A stretch of 64,000 nucleotides of DNA from Siderastrea radians (GCA_964017195.1 OZ024894.1:37519865-37583864); one strand, 5' to 3'; numbered from the stretch's first letter, positions 1 through 11,198 are shown. The notes: a model not told the origin generated them from the sequence alone. Made by a program: numbers and translations.

Positions 1-1
1 T

Positions 2-560
2 AAAAAGGCCTTTGATACGGTCAACTATGAGATTCTACTGAAAAAGTTATAATATTTTGGTTTTGATTATACAGCTATAGCCTTTTTTGATTCATTTCTT
101 TCAAATCGTAAACAACAATGCAATGTTAATGGGGCTTCTTCTGAGTTACTGGATATATCTTGTGGAGTATCACAATAATCAATTTGAGGCCCCTCCTGGC
201 TGTAATGTACATAAATGATATGCCTAACTGCCTGGAGTCCTGCACCGCAAGAGTTTATGCAGATGACACAAGCCTAACGTTGTCTCGTGCTCAATTTCAT
301 GACGTTGAAGGGTTAATGAACACTGACCTTAGGCACGTGTTAACGTTAATTGTGTACAAACTATCATTGAACATATTGAAATCGGAATTTATGATCATTG
401 TATCCAGGCAAAAAATTGCACCACTAGAGGTTACTATTGATTTGTCTGTGAACGGAATTTCTTTAAGTAGAGTTTAACACACCAAATGTCTTAGTGTTCA
501 CATACAAGAAAATCTTACATGGGCTGAACATGTCAACAACCTAACAAATGAAAGGGCCCC
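2..560 (+). pseudogene. LINE reverse transcriptase fragment (CR1/L2-like), degenerate
   Basis: Translation of the first 170 bases gives KAFDTVNYEILLKK and FLSNRKQQCNVNG, the usual finger/motif-A region of a non-LTR retrotransposon reverse transcriptase. It runs through a stop into GVSQ, then changes frame. From about 160 the reading continues as PLLAVMYINDMPNCL and YADDTSLTL, where YADD is the catalytic motif C. It ends near VHIQENLTWAEHVNNLTN at about 555. The stops at positions 50-52 and 176-178 and the frame change show the copy is dead. The 5' end is outside the window. The C-terminal part of what may be the same element appears at 3527-4069, after about 3 kb of other DNA. Confidence 0.85.
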
Positions 561-1524
561 TTGGGTGACGCACGTGTTATTTGTTAAGGTTAAAAGTGGA
601 AACATTTATTAAATAAGTACATGTAAGGTCATTGAAAAGGTGGTATTTTGAAGATTCACACAACGAGAGTACTATGCTCAAACAAACTATTATTGCAAAG
701 GCCGAATTGCAGAAAATGTCCTGTTGTTCGAGCATTTACAAAATCTTATTTGTAACAGTAAGAAACATTGTTTGTGGTCATTAAAGCTGTCAATCCATAA
801 TACATGCACTTGCAACGTTATCTGTCAAAATCCACAAGTTTGAGAGCAAACTGAAAATCATGTAACAGCTCAATAGGGCTCGATGGAGACTATGCCTTTT
901 ATTAACTATTCTTTTATGAAACCTTCGCCTAAAGCAAACACCGTTGTCATTGCATGAATTGCTGTCATATCTTCCACACTAACCTGCAGCACAGCTCTGA
1001 AAACCGATACAAACAATACTCCTTCCACACCAACTTCCCCAGTTATGCTCAATTGCACAACAATTCATACATTTCTGACAATTCTCATAACTGACAACTC
1101 TGATATTTCCTCTCATAGTTTGTCATTTTATTACATTCTTCTTTACTGTTCAACATTAAAAACACAACAGTCTGAATCTTTCAAACAAAAGGCACACCAA
1201 AAATAAGTAAACGTAAATCTAACATCTCACACAATTGTTAACTTCAGGCGATGTCACATTGGCATACATCACGTACATACAAAAATGCTATTCACACACT
1301 TTCAACATTTTCACCCTACAATTCTTTTTCATCGTCCCAAATAACACGTCAAACGCTAACCACCTCTATTCTGGCAATTTGTCAGAGTAGCACCGCACCA
1401 AATAATTCAACTTCACACACCCGTGACTACACAGCAGACGAAAAATAAAATTCGAAGTGACCTTTCCAATACAACGACATCTTTTTGGCGCTTAAAATGT
1501 TGTTATGGCAACACCTATCGTTTT
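561..1524. other. No gene seen; A+T-rich spacer within interrupted LINE
   Basis: No coding sequence or structured RNA is recognised here. The short open frames have no familiar motif and no coding-like composition. The sequence lies between the two LINE pieces and is most likely inserted or diverged intronic DNA. Confidence 0.4.
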
Positions 1525-1676
1525 AAATGTGAAGAAGATCCTCGCAGTTTAATAACGCAACTTATGCAGTTGCGAAAAGAAAGCCTGAAAAAATCAGGCT
1601 TGCCGGGATTCGAACCCTGACCTCTGCGATACCGGTGCAGCGCTCTAACCAACTGAGCTAACAAGTCAACTGGGAG
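1525..1676 (-). mobile_element. tRNA-derived SINE, left (minus) copy
   Basis: Read on the minus strand, 1676 to about 1600 has a tRNA-like head: D-arm TAGCTCAGTTGGTTAGAG (A box) and GGTTCGAATCC (B box, internal Pol III promoter). A body follows with CAACTGCATAAGTTG and TGCGAGGATCTTC. The T stem is irregular and the loop where an anticodon would sit lacks the usual preceding U, so this is a SINE head rather than a working tRNA gene. A second copy lies at 1898-2098 in the opposite orientation. Confidence 0.75.
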
Positions 1677-1897
1677 CTGGTCATTAAATTGGTTCGTAAT
1701 ATACCCGGGAAAGATGAAGATGAAATTATGAATATATGAAATTCATATATTTGAACTGCGGAATGAAGAAATAAATGTGAAGAAGATCCTCGCAGTTTAA
1801 TAACGCAACTTATGCAGTTGCGAAAAGAAAGCCTGAAAAAATCATCTTCATCTTTCCCGGGTATATTACGAACCAATTTAATGACCAGCTCCCAGTT

Positions 1898-2098
1898 GGC
1901 TTGTTAGCTCAGTTGGTTAGAGCGCTGCACCGGTATCGCAGAGGTCAGGGTTCAAATCCCGGCAAGCCTGATTTTTTCAGGCTTTCTTTTCGCAACTGCA
2001 TAAGTTGCGTTATTAAACTGCGAGGATCTTCTTCACATTTATTTCTTCATTCCGCAGTTCAAATATATGAATTTCATATATTCATAATTTCACCTATC
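1898..2098 (+). mobile_element. tRNA-derived SINE, right (plus) copy
   Basis: The head starts GGCTTGTTAGCTCAG and carries A-box and B-box (GGTTCAAATCC) sequences. The body then continues through CAGGCTTTCTTTTCGC, GTTATTAAACTGCGAGG and the palindromic ATATGAATTTCATAT tail. It is nearly identical to the minus-strand copy at 1525-1676, so the pair forms a fold-back. Confidence 0.75.
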
Positions 2099-2109
2099 GT
2101 TTTGTAACG

Positions 2110-3060
2110 TAACAATTGGTCCATAACAAGTGGATTCAGATGGAAACCAGATAATTCGTACTTTCTAAAGCATGCTTTGATTTAACCCCGTAACCGTAAC
2201 CTATACACTGTCAAAAACTTGTCAAAAATTTAAACACTTGAAATTAACACACTTAACAACATTCTGTTACATATTCCACGCATGTCAACTTTAAGAATCT
2301 TCACATTTTCTTTGATTGAAACAAGAAATTAAGTTGTTTATACACAGACATAAACATTTTCCATAAAGTATCGAAAATGTTTTAAAAAGCCAAACATGTT
2401 TTCTCGTACAGTTTTCTAATTAAGTTAACTGATATCAGAGATAAGCCGCAAATAGGCAACAACGTTTACAAAAGGGTTATTGTAAGTGCTACCATTTTGT
2501 GTGATATGCCGGATTTTGGTGTTAACACCGAAAAGCGGACAAACCTTGGAGAGATATGTGACTGAACAATTAAATTGTATTTTCCTTTCTTTTGCCATTA
2601 ACTTCTGCTCGAAAACCACACAATAAAATCAACATGAAACACACATAAACTAAGAACCACCAAAAATACAGCGACAATACTTTTATTGCTTGAGTCTATG
2701 ACTATAATAAACGATCAAGTATTCCTTCACCAATCCCAAAGAGTTGCCATTTTAAACAACAAAGATATTTCATCATCAAACAACACACTCCATATATCAA
2801 ACTACTTGTTTTTTTTTTTGTTTTTTTTTTACCGTTGGTAATTTGACTTAGAAGAGCGTCGACAGTTTTGGAGTAAAATGATTATGCAGTTTGGGAAAAG
2901 ATTTTTATGCTTTGCTTTCTGGAGCAAAGATCTGATTTCGTTTTTTGAACAAAGGACTGCTCCGTCGGTTTGGCTCCGAATATATTTACAAGAGTTTATC
3001 AAAAAGATGCTCGTCAGGGCAATCAGAAAGAGATGTAGACCATGCTACAACGGGAAAGTT
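2110..3060. other. No gene seen; A+T-rich
   Basis: No recognisable protein, RNA or repeat family was found. There is a poly-T/G tract near 2812-2830. Short open frames here look like chance. Confidence 0.35.
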
Positions 3061-3061
3061 A

Positions 3062-3278
3062 TCTCATATTTGTGTGACTGAGCGCGTAAAGCATTTGACG
3101 ATTTTCAGATGTGGTAGATAAGCTGGCTATAAGATATCGCTTCCACTGCTAACTGCACTTACGTCATATACATATACACTTACGTAATCTTGAACGAGCA
3201 ATTCAAACATATTTTAAAAGCTTATCTACCACATCTAAAATCTTCAAATACTTCACGCGTTCAGTAACACAAATATGA
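3062..3278. mobile_element. MITE with about 55 bp terminal inverted repeats
   Basis: The left arm (3062-3117, catatttgtgtgactg through gtggtagataagct) is the imperfect reverse complement of the right arm (3217-3278, agcttatctaccacat through cagtaacacaaatatg). About 100 bp without coding potential lie between them. The size and structure fit a non-autonomous DNA transposon; the superfamily is not determined because no clean target-site duplication is seen. Confidence 0.65.
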
Positions 3279-3526
3279 TATTTTTTGCTCTTTTTCCCCA
3301 CCCCTACGCTCAAAAAATTATTTTTCTCCCTGTTGCTATAAGCGCGACTTACTTGCACCGTAAACGTGTTCCTGTTGTATTACTCGTTGACTATTGTTTA
3401 CTGATAACAGAAGAAAATAGCACATCATATTCATATTTCTACCTGCTAAGAATGTTAAACACAGGAATTTGTTATTCCCTCGATATACGCATCGTGTCGT
3501 CATGACGACAGAGCGTAAAAAAGGTT

Positions 3527-4069
3527 GTGTGTAACATCAGTATTGTTCAGAAAATATCTTCCGCCCTAACTCTAGATAATAGACTTACTGTTAACAGATC
3601 AATCATTGAACCTTGTTTTAATTATTGTTCTCTTGCATGGGATAGCATTGGCGACATTCTCTCCAAAAATCTTCAGACTTTACAAAATCGACCTGCTCGC
3701 ATTGTTACAGGATTACCGTACACAGTGCGATCAGCCCGAATTCTTCAATTATTGGGTTGGTCGTCGCTGGCTGAAATACGTATGCAACATAAGGCTATTA
3801 TGATGTACAAAATCGTTCATGGTCTTGCCCCACCGTACATGACAGACATGTTTAGAGAGCAGTTGGATCCAAGAGTTTATGACCTCCAAAACTCTAAATT
3901 AAATTTAGAAATCCCAGCTGCTCGTATCTCTCTGTTTAAAAACAGCTTTCCATTTACTGGGGCTTTAATTTGGAATGCACTAACAGATGACTTGAAGCAA
4001 TTATCTGTTAGTACTTTCAAAAAGAAAATTAAGACCTATAGTTTTGCATCGACAACGACAATTATGTAA
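3527..4069 (+). pseudogene. LINE ORF2 C-terminal region (CR1/L2-like), truncated
   Basis: An open frame of about 180 codons encodes the conserved segment after the reverse transcriptase domain of CR1/L2-type LINEs: IIEPCFNYCSLAWDSIG, LQTLQNRPARIVTG, ILQLLGWSSLAEIR, YKIVHGLAPPYM, then FPFTGALIWNAL before a stop. The N-terminal catalytic part is missing; the likely remainder is at 2-560. A short 3' UTR with an AATAAA-like site (attaaataaag near 4192) leads into a (TTCTA)n tail, the 3' end type of this clade. The copy cannot move by itself. Confidence 0.85.
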
Positions 4070-4200
4070 ACTTTGTAAACAGTTCGCTTTTATTCTGCAA
4101 ACGTGTAATGATTATTTGTACACCTGACGAGTTTAAGTAGAACAGATTTTCTTCGTTGATTACATATGTAAATTTCATAGAATTACCGTGGTTAAATAAA

Positions 4201-4262
4201 GGTTTCTATTCTATTCTATTCTATTCTATTCTATTCTATTCTATTCTATTCTATTCTATTCT
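4201..4262 (+). repeat. (TTCTA)n tail of the LINE
   Basis: About twelve copies of the pentamer follow the LINE 3' UTR without interruption. CR1/L2-group elements commonly end in short tandem repeats, so this marks the 3' terminus of the insertion. Confidence 0.85.
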
Positions 4263-4268
4263 TACTAC

Positions 4269-4400
4269 CTATTTCACAACTATGCCCTGTAAATCCAGCT
4301 ACACAGGAACACGTGTAATTCTTTAATCCATCTATGTATGAGCCACCATTCTTGCAAGTAACATTTATGCAGTAATCGATATGGAAAACAGGTAAAGGGA
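4269..4400 (-). CDS. EGF-like exon, probable downstream exon of the VWDE-like gene
   Basis: The minus strand encodes IDYCINVTCKNGGSY, YTCSCVAGFTGHSCE, a complete six-cysteine EGF domain. It is bounded by an AG acceptor (cctcag) and a GTAGTAAG donor. The exon is 132 bp, in phase 1 and out phase 1. That fits directly after the exon at 52883-53077, which ends in phase 1 at an EGF boundary. If they belong together the intron is about 48.5 kb and holds almost all the mobile DNA here. The polypyrimidine tract is weak, so the acceptor is the least certain part. Confidence 0.6.
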
Positions 4401-4711
4401 CTGAGGACATCACACTTGATACAACCTCGTCGTAATCGCAAGTATTGGCCACTTGAGATTACAGCGATGTTGCATTTAGAAACAAACATTCTATTATAAA
4501 AGCAAAACCAGGTGAATTTAACTTGTCATTATAACCCTTTCTAGAGATAAATTTCAATTTAAATCAACCCAGCCCCCTCTTTTTAAATGAATTCGTCTAA
4601 TTTCCTTTATAAGGGCTTAAACAGAAGTTAAAGCCAACACAGCCTTCTCTTAAGATCGTAGCTTCTAAGAAGTGGATACTTGAAAGGGAACTGGAAATGA
4701 ACGTCGTAAAG

Positions 4712-4800
4712 GAAAAGAAGAAGAAAAAGAAGAAGAAGAAGAAGAAGAAGAAGAAGAAGAAGAAGAAGAAGAAGAAGAAGAAAAAGAAGAAGAAGAAGAT
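4712..4800. repeat. (GAA)n polypurine microsatellite
   Basis: An almost pure AAG/GAA tract of about 85 bp gives a meaningless poly-Phe frame on the minus strand. Long GAA/TTC tracts can form triplex DNA. Confidence 0.9.
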
Positions 4801-5199
4801 CGTATCCAAAAATTCAGTTCCTCTTATTTGAAGCCTTAAAATAACACTAAGTACTGCAAAAATCTTTCTAAAATTATATCTGTTGGTAGTCTTATGCAGA
4901 AAAAAGCTAAAAAGCACATTCTCAGATCTTTTGCTAAGAACTACGAATAAATCTGGACGATTTTCCGCAAAAGCGTTCCTCGTAAGGGGAACGGCCATGG
5001 AAAGGCACGCTTGTTCCTATACTGTAGCCTTAAATTTATATCAGCAAACAAGGGTTTACCCAGAGCGATTTTGTTTCATGATATCTACGCGAGTTTGTCT
5101 CCGGCATATCCGTTATATCGGTTGAGTTTATACAATCAGTGTTGGATTGCAAAAATTGTATTAAAGCAAAAGTTGATCACGATCTTTGGTGGTTCACCG
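4801..5199. other. No gene seen
   Basis: Short overlapping open frames on both strands have no recognisable motif. This is probably intronic DNA. Confidence 0.35.
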
Positions 5200-5204
5200 T
5201 TAAA

Positions 5205-5648
5205 TCCGTAGAATCCATCTTTTCCGTGTGTGGGGTAAAGATCTTTGAAGTGGAAAAGAAATGCATTAAGCATTGACTGCTAGTGAAATTCATACACGGT
5301 AAAACTCTTAAAAAGAGTACCGGAGAATACGGATTTCACGGATTTCCCGGAGACATGAATGTTTAAGAAGACAACTTGCAGTCCTGACTGACTGCTAACT
5401 GAAAAAGGCTCTTAAAAGAGTAGCGGAAAATACGGATTTCACGGATTTCACTAAGACATGAATGTTCAATAAGATAACTTGCAGTCCTGACTGACTGCTG
5501 ACTGAAACGAGACTCTTAAAAGAGTAGCGGAAAATACGGATTTCACGGATTTCACGGAAATATGAATCTTCAATATTATCCAAAATTAATTTGATATACT
5601 TCTTCTATTTTTTACTGTAAGTATCTTAATACAATTATATATGTATAT
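5205..5648 (+). repeat. Left arm of a large inverted repeat, with internal ~105 bp tandem units
   Basis: From about 5301 there are 2.7 units of about 105 bp, each with agagtagcggaaaatac, ggatttcacggatttc, gacatgaatgtt and cttgcagtcctgactg. Upstream is ttttccgtgtgtgg and aatgcattaagcattg. The same series is found reversed at 15765-16165, including the single-copy inner part (aattaatttt and tacaattat). The two arms face each other across about 10.1 kb. Confidence 0.75.
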
Positions 5649-8600
5649 TCTGACTGATTTTACAAAAACATACCTATACAAAATTCAAGACAGTTTCCAA
5701 CTTTGTTCATCTAAGGCCTCTGCTAATCAATAGGCAGCCCCAAATTAGGGCTTATTATGACAATTCTAAATCGAGTAAATGTTTGGAAAGAAACACGTTT
5801 AATTTTTAATGCAACTGAAACTGACATACATTTTTGACAGACTAGGAAATTAATCATGACCTCTGATCTCGTGAGAAGGTGGGCTGCAAATTGCAAATCT
5901 CACTCAAAATCCGACCCGTTCGAGTTAAAATTTATCTTTCTAAGGACAACTAGCCTTAAGCAAAGTGAAACAGCGTTTTCAATCGGGACTTGATCGAATT
6001 CCTACATTATTCACTGTTCCAAATAATCAAACAAATGCAGCCCGCTAAAATTTACTGACACGTCTGGTAAATGTTACGTCAACTCTTCAGCGGAAATGAC
6101 ACAGATCGACACTTTGAAAGCATCAAGGCCACGACATAACTTCCCTCTAGCGACAAAAACGAAAACAAAACGAAAAACTATTCAAACTCACGCTTTTTCC
6201 AGGCAAATCTCTTCACAAACTCTTTCTCTGCTCGCCATTCTAGTTGAAGTCCCGGATGTTGAGAAAAATTCTCAAGAGGACACCTTTATACCACCGCCTT
6301 TGACAAGAATTTTTCTAAGTCTTTGGCCAGGCCAAGATTCAAGTCCAATTTTGCTCTGTCCGCTTAGAAAAGATCCCTAAGACCTACTTTTCGAGGCCAA
6401 AGACTTGTTACCACCTCGAGCAAGGCCCACAATATCAATCCCTGCAAATGGACCCGAGTCAAAGACCCGTTAAGTTCAAAAAGCAAAACAAACTGCAGGT
6501 AAGATATTAGACGACGCATTACCAGCAAATCGTAAGACTTTTTCCATCACTAGGCTTCATGATGCCTTCAGGAAAACTTTGCTCAAGGCAGCCAACTGAA
6601 AATCTAGATCTATTCATTTCAATCTGAGCGAAGACCGCTCCAATTCAAAAATGTCGTTAACTTGCGTAGGAGAGAGAGACAGAAAGAGAATGGGCCAGAG
6701 TGAAGAGAAACCCTACCCGGGGAGGGAGGAGGGGGGGGGGGGGTAGAGTGTGTCCGGGAGAAAAAAAAAGCCTGAATAGCCTAACACTCTGTTCTGTTCA
6801 TTTTTACCGATAAATGCTTTGCGATTGCCGAAAAAAAAATCAAAAAAAAAAAAAACTAAACAAACAGGAACAGCATGAACAACTCAAGATCAACTAAAAT
6901 TTCTGTAGGTATGTTTTATCAAATCCAGTCAGAAAGTTCAAACAAATTGGTCGCAATGTACAAGATAAGTTGATGTTCTACTTTACATGAGGTACTTGAT
7001 CAAAATAAACTGTAGCAGTCACAAATAGAACAAAAGTGGACTTCAAAGCCTTGTTCTATAGGAGAGAAAAGCAAAATCAAAACACAAACAAACAATCAAA
7101 CAGACAAGGAAGTCTGTGCTCGCTCAGTGTGTCAAGAAAAAAGAAAACAGTGAATTTCTTCTGGAAAAGTTTTTGTTATTTCGTGGCCTAACTTCATGCT
7201 TGAAGCCCGTCTTTTGGCATCAGTGACATTTGAATGCAACAGAGACCTCATTTAGACTGATACGCGTCTTAGATCTGCCCTATACTTTGCCGTATACCTT
7301 TGAGCTTAAATCTGACTGATTTTACAAAAACATACCTATACAAAATTCAAGACAGTTTCCAACTTTGTTCATCTAAGGCCTCTGCTAATCAATAGGCAGC
7401 CCCAAATTAGGGCTTATTATGACAATTCTAAATCGAGTAAATGTTTGGAAAGAAACACGTTTAATTTTTAATGCAACTGAAACTGACATACATTTTTGAC
7501 AGACTAGGAAATTAATCATGACCTCTGATCTCGTGAGAAGGTGGGCTGCAAATTGCAAATCTCACTCAAAATCCGACCCGTTCGAGTTAAAATTTATCTT
7601 TCTAAGGACAACTAGCCTTAAGCAAAGTGAAACAGCGTTTTCAATCGGGACTTGATCGAATTCCTACATTATTCACTGTTCCAAATAATCAAACAAATGC
7701 AGCCCGCTAAAATTTACTGACACGTCTGGTAAATGTTACGTCAACTCTTCAGCGGAAATGACACAGATCGACACTTTGAAAGCATCAAGGCCACGACATA
7801 ACTTCCCTCTAGCGACAAAAACGAAAACAAAACGAAAAACTATTCAAACTCACGCTTTTTCCAGGCAAATCTCTTCACAAACTCTTTCTCTGCTCGCCAT
7901 TCTAGTTGAAGTCCCGGATGTTGAGAAAAATTCTCAAGAGGACACCTTTATACCACCGCCTTTGACAAGAATTTTTCTAAGTCTTTGGCCAGGCCAAGAT
8001 TCAAGTCCAATTTTGCTCTGTCCGCTTAGAAAAGATCCCTAAGACCTACTTTTCGAGGCCAAAGACTTGTTACCACCTCGAGCAAGGCCCACAATATCAA
8101 TCCCTGCAAATGGACCCGAGTCAAAGACCCGTTAAGTTCAAAAAGCAAAACAAACTGCAGGTAAGATATTAGACGACGCATTACCAGCAAATCGTAAGAC
8201 TTTTTCCATCACTAGGCTTCATGATGCCTTCAGGAAAACTTTGCTCAAGGCAGCCAACTGAAAATCTAGATCTATTCATTTCAATCTGAGCGAAGACCGC
8301 TCCAATTCAAAAATGTCGTTAACTTGCGTAGGAGAGAGAGACAGAAAGAGAATGGGCCAGAGTGAAGAGAAACCCTACCCGGGGAGGGAGGAGGGGGGGG
8401 GGGGGGTAGAGTGTGTCCGGGAGAAAAAAAAAAGCCTGAATAGCCTAACACTCTGTTCTGTTCATTTTTACCGATAAATGCTTTGCGATTGCCGAAAAAA
8501 AAATCAAAAAAAAAAAAAAACTAAACAAACAGGAACAGCATGAACAACTCAAGATCAACTAAAATTTCTGTAGGTATGTTTTATCAAATCCAGTCAGAAA

Positions 8601-10225
8601 GTTCAAACAAATTGGTCGCAATGTACAAGATAAGTTGATGTTCTACTTTACATGAGGTACTTGATCAAAATAAACTGTAGCAGTCACAAATAGAACAAAA
8701 GTGGACTTCAAAGCCTTGTTCTATAGGAGAGAAAAGCAAAATCAAAACACAAACAAACAATCAAACAGACAAGGAAGTCTGTGCTCGCTCAGTGTGTCAA
8801 GAAAAAAGAAAACAGTGAATTTCTTCTGGAAAAGTTTTTGTTATTTCGTGGCCTAACTTCATGCTTGAAGCCCGTCTTTTGGCATCAGTGACATTTGAAT
8901 GCAACAGAGACCTCATTTAGACTGATACGCGTCTTAGATCTGCCCTATACTTTGCCGTATACCTTTGAGCTTAAATCAAGACAGTTTCCAACTTTGTTCA
9001 TCTAAGGCCTCTGCTAATCAATAGGCAGCCCCAAATTAGGGCTTATTATGACAATTCTAAATCGAGTAAATGTTTGGAAAGAAACACGTTTAATTTTTAA
9101 TGCAACTGAAACTGACATACATTTTTGACAGACTAGGAAATTAATCATGACCTCTGATCTCGTGAGAAGGTGGGCTGCAAATTGCAAATCTCACTCAAAA
9201 TCCGACCCGTTCGAGTTAAAATTTATCTTTCTAAGGACAACTAGCCTTAAGCAAAGTGAAACAGCGTTTTCAATCGGGACTTGATCGAATTCCTACATTA
9301 TTCACTGTTCCAAATAATCAAACAAATGCAGCCCGCTAAAATTTACTGACACGTCTGGTAAATGTTACGTCAACTCTTCAGCGGAAATGACACAGATCGA
9401 CACTTTGAAAGCATCAAGGCCACGACATAACTTCCCTCTAGCGACAAAAACGAAAACAAAACGAAAAACTATTCAAACTCACGCTTTTTCCAGGCAAATC
9501 TCTTCACAAACTCTTTCTCTGCTCGCCATTCTAGTTGAAGTCCCGGATGTTGAGAAAAATTCTCAAGAGGACACCTTTATACCACCGCCTTTGACAAGAA
9601 TTTTTCTAAGTCTTTGGCCAGGCCAAGATTCAAGTCCAATTTTGCTCTGTCCGCTTAGAAAAGATCCCTAAGACCTACTTTTCGAGGCCAAAGACTTGTT
9701 ACCACCTCGAGCAAGGCCCACAATATCAATCCCTGCAAATGGACCCGAGTCAAAGACCCGTTAAGTTCAAAAAGCAAAACAAACTGCAGGTAAGATATTA
9801 GACGACGCATTACCAGCAAATCGTAAGACTTTTTCCATCACTAGGCTTCATGATGCCTTCAGGAAAACTTTGCTCAAGGCAGCCAACTGAAAATCTAGAT
9901 CTATTCATTTCAATCTGAGCGAAGACCGCTCCAATTCAAAAATGTCGTTAACTTGCGTAGGAGAGAGAGACAGAAAGAGAATGGGCCAGAGTGAAGAGAA
10001 ACCCTACCCGGGAAGGGAGGAGGGGGGGGGGGGGGGTTGAGTGTGTCCGGGAGAAAAAAAAAGCCTGAATAGCCTAACACTCTGTTCTGTTCATTTTTAC
10101 CGATAAATGCTTTGCGATTGCCGAAAAAAAAATCAAAAAAAAAAAAAACTAAACAAACAGGAACAGCATGAACAACTCAAGATCAACTAAAATTTCTGTA
10201 GGTATGTTTTATCAAATCCAGTCAG
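5649..10225 (+). repeat. Tandem array: 2.75 copies of a ~1.66 kb unit
   Basis: Copy 1 is 5649-7310, copy 2 is 7311-8975 and copy 3 is 8976-10225. Copy 3 lacks the first 36 bp of the unit and is cut off at the right by a (TA)n tract and a PLE palindrome. Copies differ mainly in length of poly-G (near 6730, 8392, 10022) and poly-A tracts. Each contains an identical 94-codon open frame (6096-6380, 7758-8042, 9387-9671) with no recognised domain. It is probably not a gene, because the flanking non-coding sequence is equally conserved. Confidence 0.9.
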
Positions 10226-10278
10226 ATATATATATATATATATATATATATAATAATGATCAAAAGTAGAAAGATTTC

Positions 10279-10356
10279 AATTCATCGTTTTATTGCGACA
10301 ACGCTGTTTCGTGTGATCAAAGGACGACCACACTCATCAGGCAATATCAACGAATG
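10279..10356 (-). ncRNA. Type I hammerhead ribozyme, mirror copy (PLE)
   Basis: This is the exact reverse-complement counterpart of the ribozyme at 11036-11113 with all core bases kept. Predicted cleavage on the minus strand is between 10297 and 10296. With the other copy, a transcript of either strand carries one ribozyme and one antiribozyme sequence. Confidence 0.8.
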
Positions 10357-10483
10357 ACCGTTAAAATACATAAACTGGCAATAAAAGGCTAACTTAAGGT
10401 TGCTATGCGATATAAAAACAGTTGCTATGATATATAAAAACTATGGGATTTAAAAACAGAAATTGCATGTACTAAAGATTGCG

Positions 10484-10693
10484 TTACTTAATCACAAAGT
10501 TCTTGAGCAGGTATCTGTTTCTGTGTGGGCACGAGCTTGCCAGCTCATTTCGCTTGTTTAGACTGCATAAATTCTTCTTACAAATTATTACAAATTTTTC
10601 AAAAAGACATAAATTACATTTGTTGTTAATGTTATTGTAAGGTCTACACTGCTTAATAATTCTCCACTTGATACTGAAAGGTTTGTTGGTGTC
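10484..10693 (-). pseudogene. PLE endonuclease C-terminus (minus arm)
   Basis: This is the mirror image of 10699-10908 with almost identical sequence. It extends about 12 bases further toward the 5' side (codons for LQDTNKPF), which gives the asymmetry at the palindrome centre. Confidence 0.7.
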
Positions 10694-10698
10694 TTGGA

Positions 10699-10908
10699 GT
10701 GTCCAACAAACCTTTCAGTATCAAGTGGAGAATTATTAAGCAGTGTAGACCTTACAATAACATTAACAACAAATGTAATTTATGTCTTTTTGAAAAATTT
10801 GTAATCATTTGTAAGAAGAATTTATGCAGTCTAAACAAGCGAAATGAGCTAGCAAGCTCGTGCCCACACAGAAACAGATACCTGCTCAAGAACTTTGTGA
10901 TTAAGTAA
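10699..10908 (+). pseudogene. PLE endonuclease C-terminus (plus arm)
   Basis: The frame reads NKPFSIKWRIIKQCRPY, NNKCNLCLFEKFVIICK, LCSLNKRNELASSCPHR and then a stop. It is homologous within this window to the C-terminus of the PLE at 11453-12199 (WRIISSC, RCNLCLKEKLLIICR, LSSLNKRN). Only the last part of the GIY-YIG domain region remains; the reverse transcriptase is missing. Confidence 0.75.
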
Positions 10909-11035
10909 CGCAATCTTTAGTACATGCAATTTCTGTTTTTAAATCCCATAGTTTTTATATATCATAGCAACTGTTTTTATATCGCATAGCAACCTTAAGT
11001 TAGCCTTTTATTGCCAGTTTATGTATTTTAACGGT

Positions 11036-11113
11036 CATTCGTTGATATTGCCTGATGAGTGTGGTCGTCCTTTGATCACACGAAACAGCGTTGTCGCAAT
11101 AAAACGATGAATT
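11036..11113 (+). ncRNA. Type I hammerhead ribozyme (PLE)
   Basis: All core elements are present: CTGATGA at 11052-11058, stem II GTGTGGTC/GATCACAC with loop GTCCTTT, GAAA, a minimal stem III ACA/TGT with loop GCGT, and C17. Stem I is TATTGC paired with GCAATA, extended by CGTT/AACG. Self-cleavage is predicted between 11095 and 11096. The ribozyme lies just 3' of the PLE reading frame on the same strand, as described for Penelope-like elements. No activity can be shown from sequence alone. Confidence 0.85.
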
Positions 11114-11198
11114 GAAATCTTTCTACTTTTGATCATTATTATAACTGCTCCTCTAAGAGTTGAGCGCTCTACAAATTTATTCTATTCAAGTTCAAGAA

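Larger units (their letters stand above)
1525..2098. repeat. Nested inverted repeat built from SINE copies
   Basis: The two SINEs face away from a central part where 1671-1730 (ctgggagctggtcatt through cccgggaaagatgaag) is mirrored at 1841-1897. A further minus-strand copy of the SINE 3' body sits between them at about 1726-1840. The result is a nested palindrome of about 570 bp able to form a long hairpin. Confidence 0.75.
10249..11143. mobile_element. PLE 3' end as a near-perfect palindrome
   Basis: The arms 10249-10689 and 10703-11143 are almost perfect reverse complements around a 13-base spacer centred at 10696. Each arm has, reading outward, the last codons of a PLE GIY-YIG protein, a 3' UTR and a hammerhead ribozyme. 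It is two 5'-truncated copies of one PLE joined head to head, flanked on the left by (TA)n. Confidence 0.85.

Noticed and set aside
1600..1676. Functional tRNA gene (also at 1898-1972)
   Set aside because: The T stem and anticodon loop are irregular, and both copies continue into the same SINE body.
4597..4998. Poly-Phe open frame
   Set aside because: Translation of the GAA/TTC microsatellite.
6096..6380. Conserved 94-codon gene repeated three times
   Set aside because: The non-coding parts of the tandem unit are equally identical, so the conservation reflects recent duplication. No domain was recognised.
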